From positions 1 through 19,765 of the forward strand of contig DFFM01000001.1 in the NCBI GenBank assembly GCA_002369515.1: a stretch of 19,765 bases of DNA. The letters are read 5' to 3'. The notes beneath the pieces are model-generated. The model was not told where the DNA came from. It searched no databases and saw only the letters and a list, made by a program, of their open reading frames with translations. This DNA comes from Prevotella sp. UBA3776 (GTDB taxonomy: Bacteria; Bacteroidota; Bacteroidia; Bacteroidales; Bacteroidaceae). Shown one piece after another: positions 16,674-19,765 of the stretch (positions are counted from its first letter, which is position 1; each line of letters opens with the position of its first letter). Both the position numbers and the translations under genes were made by a program.

Positions 16674-16690
16674 CGGGGGGTTTGTGCAAA
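16662..16690 (+). terminator. Hairpin at the pdxB stop, possible weak terminator
   Basis: TTTGCACAA (16662-16670) pairs perfectly with TTGTGCAAA (16682-16690) around an 11-base loop holding the pdxB stop and a G-run. The T-run comes only at 16701-16705, so termination is uncertain; it could instead modulate read-through into acpP. Confidence 0.4.
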
Positions 16691-16700
16691 CGGCAGTTAC

Positions 16701-16714
16701 TTTTTCATGAAAAA
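16701..16714. promoter_or_regulatory. 14-bp palindrome TTTTTCATGAAAAA upstream of the acpP promoter
   Basis: This perfect dyad ends one base before the -33 box at 16716. The position fits an operator or an upstream activator site. No known regulator motif is recognised. Confidence 0.4.
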
Positions 16715-16715
16715 A

Positions 16716-16747
16716 TTTGCACAGTTGAAATAATTATTGTTCCTTTG
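16716..16747 (+). promoter_or_regulatory. acpP promoter
   Basis: TTTG at 16716-16719, a 20-base spacer, and TTCCTTTG at 16740-16747 match the Bacteroidetes -33/-7 pattern with one mismatch in TAnnTTTG. The predicted start near 16754 gives an acpP leader of about 80 bases. Confidence 0.65.
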
Positions 16748-16748
16748 C

Positions 16749-16780
16749 ACCCGAATTTTAAACTTTTCGGGTCGGAGGAC
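16749..16780 (+). other. Hairpins at the 5' end of the acpP transcript
   Basis: ACCCGAA (16749-16755) pairs with TTCGGGT (16766-16772), and GGTC (16770-16773 region) can pair with GACC just after (near 16778-16781). The two overlap, so they are alternatives. A 5' stem may stabilise the mRNA of this highly expressed gene; that is inference. Confidence 0.4.
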
Positions 16781-16834
16781 CAGAAAGTAAGAGTAAAAAG
16801 AAAGTATTTATAAACATTTTAAACATTTACAATT

Positions 16835-17071
16835 ATGTCAGAAATTGAAAGCAAAGTAAAGGCTATTATCGTAGACAAACTTGGCGTTGATGATGCAGAA
16901 GTTAAGCCGGAGGCCAGCTTCACGAACGATCTCGGTGCCGATTCGTTGGATACCGTTGAGTTGATCATGGAGTTTGAGAAGGAATTCAACATTTCCATTC
17001 CCGACGACAAGGCTGAAACCATCACAACTGTAGGCGATGCCATCAAGTATATCGAAGAGAACGCAAAATAA
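16835..17071 (+). CDS. acpP: Acyl carrier protein
   Basis: A 78-residue acidic four-helix protein that carries growing fatty acids on a 4'-phosphopantetheine arm. The attachment site is S37 in [15 protein letters not shown] (34-48). Length, acidity and the flanking [14 protein letters not shown] and [15 protein letters not shown] motifs are typical. It has its own good promoter and an A/T-rich leader ending directly at the ATG. fabF follows after a 109-base spacer with a long inverted repeat, the usual acpP-fabF gene order for type II fatty acid synthesis. Confidence 0.98.
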   Translation: MSEIESKVKAIIVDKLGVDDAEVKPEASFTNDLGADSLDTVELIMEFEKEFNISIPDDKAETITTVGDAIKYIEENAK

Positions 17072-17081
17072 TAATAGTTGC

Positions 17082-17165
17082 AGTTAGGAGTTAGGAGTTA
17101 GGAAATAGGAGTTTGCACATTTTTTTGTGTGGCATCTCTTAATTCCTAGCTCCTAACTCCTAACT
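17082..17165. repeat. Inverted GTTAGGA repeat between acpP and fabF
   Basis: Arms 17082-17104 and 17143-17165 (23 bases each, one mismatch) enclose 38 bases. Each arm is made of GTTAGGA / TCCTAAC units repeated in tandem. It fills most of the acpP-fabF spacer and would form a large hairpin in the mRNA 15 bases before the fabF ATG. It has a T-run only in its loop (17121-17126), so it is not a standard terminator. Confidence 0.7.
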
Positions 17166-17180
17166 CTTAATAGGTTTTTT

Positions 17181-18443
17181 ATGGAGTTAAAAAGAGTAGT
17201 TGTAACGGGTCTGGGCGCAGTCACTCCTGTAGGCAACAATCCCGAAGAAACATGGCAGAACCTCATTGCCGGAGTAAGTGGTGCAGCTCCTATTACACAA
17301 TTTGACAGCTCTTTGTTCAAGACCCACTTTGCATGCGAGGTGAAAAATCTGGACATAAACCAGTACATCGACCGCAAAGAGGCACGCAAAATGGACCGAT
17401 ACACGCAGCTGGCCATGATTGCTGCCGACCAGGCAGTGGCCGACAGCGGTATGGATATGGAGACTGTCGATAAGAACGAAATAGGCGTTGTGTTCGGTGT
17501 AGGCATTGGTGGCATCCGCACCTTCGAGGAGGAAGTGAAATACTATGGTCTGCACGAAAGCGACGGTCCCAAGTTCAACCCGTTCTTCATTCCCAAGATG
17601 ATTGCTGACATTGCCTCCGGTCAAATCAGCATCAAGTATGGTTTCCATGGTCCCAACTTCACCACCACGTCGGCCTGTGCCTCGTCGAGCAATGCGCTGG
17701 GCGATGCCTTCAACCAAATACGTCTGGGCAAGGCCAAGGCCATTCTGGCGGGAGGTGCCGAGAGTGCCATCTGTGCCTGTGGTGTGGGCGGATTCAATGC
17801 CATGAAGGCCCTCTCTACGCGCAACGATGACCCCGAGCGCGCCAGCCGTCCGTTCAGCGCCAGCCGCGACGGATTCGTCATGGGCGAAGGTGCCGGCTGT
17901 CTCATTCTCGAAGAACTGGAGCATGCCAAGGCCCGCGGCGCCAAGATTTATGCCGAAATGGTGGGCGAGGGCGAAAGTGCCGACGCTTACCACATCACGG
18001 CCTCCCATCCCGAAGGATTGGGCGCCAAGCTCGTCATGGAGCGCGCCCTGAAGGATGCCGGACTGAAGCCCGAGGACATCGACTATATCAACGTTCACGG
18101 AACGAGCACCCATGTGGGCGACATCTCTGAGGCCAAGGCCATCAAGGATGTGTTCGGCGACGCTGCCTACAAACTCAACATCAGCTCTACCAAGTCAATG
18201 ACGGGCCACCTGCTGGGTGCTGCCGGAGCCGTTGAGGCCATGGCCACCGTGCTGGCCGTGAAGAACGACATCGTTCCACCCACCATCAACCACGACGAAG
18301 AGGACAAGGACCCCGATATCGACTATCGGCTGAACTTCACCTTCAACAGTGCCCAGAAGCGCGAGGTGCGCGCTGCCATCAGTAACACCTTCGGTTTCGG
18401 CGGACACAACGCGTGCGTAGTTTTCAAGAAGTATGTTGACTAA
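17181..18443 (+). CDS. fabF: 3-oxoacyl-[acyl-carrier-protein] synthase II
   Basis: Condenses malonyl-ACP with acyl-ACP in fatty acid elongation (KAS II). The 420-residue thiolase-fold protein has VVVTGLGAVTPVG (6-18), catalytic C166 in TTSACASSSNALG, H306 in NVHGTSTHVGD, K338 in SSTKSMTGH and H343 in TGHLLGAAGA, and the glycine-rich NTFGFGGHNACVVF near the C-terminus. The C-H-H triad identifies it as FabF/FabB type rather than FabH. The residue after HGTST is His where many homologues have Pro. It follows acpP and its last 11 bases overlap the start of rnc, indicating coupled expression. Confidence 0.98.
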   Translation: MELKRVVVTGLGAVTPVGNNPEETWQNLIAGVSGAAPITQFDSSLFKTHFACEVKNLDINQYIDRKEARKMDRYTQLAMIAADQAVADSGMDMETVDKNEIGVVFGVGIGGIRTFEEEVKYYGLHESDGPKFNPFFIPKMIADIASGQISIKYGFHGPNFTTTSACASSSNALGDAFNQIRLGKAKAILAGGAESAICACGVGGFNAMKALSTRNDDPERASRPFSASRDGFVMGEGAGCLILEELEHAKARGAKIYAEMVGEGESADAYHITASHPEGLGAKLVMERALKDAGLKPEDIDYINVHGTSTHVGDISEAKAIKDVFGDAAYKLNISSTKSMTGHLLGAAGAVEAMATVLAVKNDIVPPTINHDEEDKDPDIDYRLNFTFNSAQKREVRAAISNTFGFGGHNACVVFKKYVD

Positions 18444-19563
18444 TATTATAGACCGAATGAAGCTCCCTTTCCGAAAGGAGAAGGAGCTTTATTTGTCTTT
18501 GTACCGCATCATAGGTTTCTATCCCCGCGAAATAAGCTACTACAAGCAGGCGCTCATGCACAAGAGTGTGGCCCACCGCAACGCCAAGGGCCGCCCCGTC
18601 AACAACGAGCGCCTGGAGTTTCTCGGCGATGCCATTCTCGATGCCGTCGTGGGCGACATCGTCTATAGGCACTTCGAGGGGAAGCGCGAAGGATTCCTCA
18701 CCAACACCCGCAGCAAGATTGTGCAGCGCGAAACGCTCAACAAACTCGCTCAGGAGATGGGCATCAACCAGCTCATACTGTCTTCAGGCCACAGTTCCTC
18801 TCACAACAGCTATATGGGAGGAAATGCGTTCGAAGCGCTCGTTGGCGCCATCTATCTTGACCGGGGCTACACGGCCTGCATGCGATTTATGGAGAAACGC
18901 ATCCTGCGCCAGCTCATCAACATCGACCGCGTGGCCTACAAAGAGGTGAATTTCAAGTCGAAGCTCATCGAGTGGAGCCAGAAAAACCGCGTCAACATGG
19001 AATTCCGCCTGCTGGAACAGAAAAAGGACGAAAACGGCAGCCCCGTGTTCAGCTATCAGGTGATGATAGAGAATCTCAAGGGAGGCAAGGGCAGCGGATA
19101 CAGCAAGAAGGAAAGCCAGCAGCTGGCCTCGAAACTCACCCTTGAGCGTCTGCGGAAGGAACCCCAGTTCATCGATGCCGTCTTTGCCGCCAAGGCCGGC
19201 CGCACCAAGATGGAAGAGGAGCCCGTGTTGAACGTGCCCGACACCGAGGAGCACCAGGACTTCATCATCACACGTGACATTCCGCAGGACCAGAAACCCG
19301 CCATCGGCAACAACGCCGACGAACCACAAGGCCGGCGCAACGCCAACGCTGGCGACGAACAGCTCGTCAGCCGCCCCGGCAAACGAGCCGACGAGCGCAC
19401 CCGCGGTGCCAAGGGAGCCGACGAACAGAAGGCTCTCCGTCCCGCTAACGCCCTTTCCGACGCTGAAGAGGACGAATTTGACCTCTCAGACATCTCGGCC
19501 AAAGAGCAGTCGCGCGAAGAAATCATCGCCGCAGCCGAAGCCGCCGCCTTCGCCGAAGGTTAA
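18433..19563 (+). CDS. rnc: Ribonuclease III with long acidic C-terminal tail
   Basis: A double-strand-specific endoribonuclease for rRNA and mRNA processing. The 376-residue product has the RNase III domain (about 20-165) with the signature NERLEFLGDAILD (58-70; metal ligands E62 and D66), a second acidic site GNAFEALVGAIYLD (130-143; E134), and a dsRNA-binding domain (about 172-241). At 131 there is Asn where the usual family has Asp (E. coli D114). Residues 242-376 are a low-complexity, charged, probably disordered tail, making it about 120-150 residues longer than the E. coli enzyme. The ATG at 18433 overlaps fabF by 11 bases; ATG at 18457 (MKLPFRKEK) is an alternative start. A terminator follows. 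Confidence 0.94.
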   Translation: MLTNIIDRMKLPFRKEKELYLSLYRIIGFYPREISYYKQALMHKSVAHRNAKGRPVNNERLEFLGDAILDAVVGDIVYRHFEGKREGFLTNTRSKIVQRETLNKLAQEMGINQLILSSGHSSSHNSYMGGNAFEALVGAIYLDRGYTACMRFMEKRILRQLINIDRVAYKEVNFKSKLIEWSQKNRVNMEFRLLEQKKDENGSPVFSYQVMIENLKGGKGSGYSKKESQQLASKLTLERLRKEPQFIDAVFAAKAGRTKMEEEPVLNVPDTEEHQDFIITRDIPQDQKPAIGNNADEPQGRRNANAGDEQLVSRPGKRADERTRGAKGADEQKALRPANALSDAEEDEFDLSDISAKEQSREEIIAAAEAAAFAEG

Positions 19564-19593
19564 TAAGGCCCAGACGAACGCGAAACTCACAAC

Positions 19594-19663
19594 AACAATG
19601 TGAATCGTTTCATCCACCAATGAGAATTCGTGTGGACCAGACGATTCACATTGTTCTTTTTTT
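19594..19663 (+). terminator. Intrinsic terminator after rnc
   Basis: Arms 19594-19608 and 19641-19655 (15 bp, perfect) close a stem with a nested TCCAC/GTGGA pair in the loop. A run of seven T follows at 19657-19663. It ends the acpP-fabF-rnc transcript. Confidence 0.88.
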
Positions 19664-19666
19664 AAG

Positions 19667-19765
19667 GTTATCCGCATTCGTACCACCAAATACGTTGTTT
19701 TAGGGGTAATATACTAAAAGAGACAGTTGGTTGAACGTAACGCGTCTTTTAAAAAACCAATAAAA
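19667..19765 (+). mobile_element. MITE-like element, second copy cut by the window edge
   Basis: From TTATCCG at 19668 the sequence follows the left half of the element at 11480-11748 closely: GTACCACCAAA, GTTGTTTTAGG, AATATACTAAAAGAGA, GTTGAACG, GCGTCTTT and AAAACCAATAAAA occur in the same order with small differences. It starts four bases after the rnc terminator T-run and leaves the window before its right half. Confidence 0.7.

Noticed and set aside
17187..18113. A 308-codon minus-strand open frame opposite fabF
   Set aside because: Antisense shadow of a clear gene, with His/Val-rich low-information sequence and no motifs.

Overview
The window looks like chromosomal DNA of a Bacteroidales bacterium, most likely Prevotella or a close relative. 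Evidence: a PorZ-type type IX secretion protein with a C-terminal sorting-type domain, a DUF4254/glycosyltransferase-9 gene pair, several promoters of the Bacteroidetes kind (TTTG, about 20 bases, TAnnTTTG), A/T-rich translation starts without clear Shine-Dalgarno sites, and intergenic repeat families of a sort common in Prevotella. No rRNA, tRNA, CRISPR array, prophage or transposase was seen.

Left block (1-11471, + strand). A gene-free 750-base leader holds a divergent leftward promoter, a candidate leuS promoter and a GC-rich hairpin repeat. Then follow seven tightly packed genes: leuS, a YitT-family membrane protein, rdgB, porZ, a GT-C-like membrane protein, an acyltransferase-3 protein and an EptA-like phosphoethanolamine transferase. 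Gaps are mostly a few bases or overlaps, so most are probably co-transcribed. The last three look like envelope glycan/lipid modification genes placed directly behind porZ.

Middle block (11472-13367). A 269-base, almost fully palindromic MITE-like element lies between the convergent ends of the left operon and nadA. Its right end touches an 18-bp perfect hairpin that contains the 3' end of nadA. Upstream of nadA is a 612-base gene-free region with about ten DnaA-box-like 9-mers (two perfect TTATCCACA), T-tract-linked short direct repeats and a very strong hairpin terminator. This is the best candidate in the window for something important: a replication origin, oriC. Hand-counted G/C strand bias in sample lines changes sign across it.

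Right block (13368-19765). A leftward operon DUF4254 - GT9 heptosyltransferase-like - rubredoxin is followed, across a divergent repeat-bearing spacer, by rightward pdxB, acpP, fabF and rnc. acpP has a good Bacteroidetes promoter with an adjacent 14-bp palindrome; an inverted repeat separates acpP from fabF; fabF and rnc overlap. RNase III carries a long acidic C-terminal tail and an Asn at one usual metal-ligand Asp position. The rnc transcript ends at a clear intrinsic terminator, directly followed by a second, cut-off copy of the MITE-like element.

The window is mostly core housekeeping DNA. The less explained content is in the intergenic regions: the putative origin, the MITE-like pair, and three other inverted-repeat elements.
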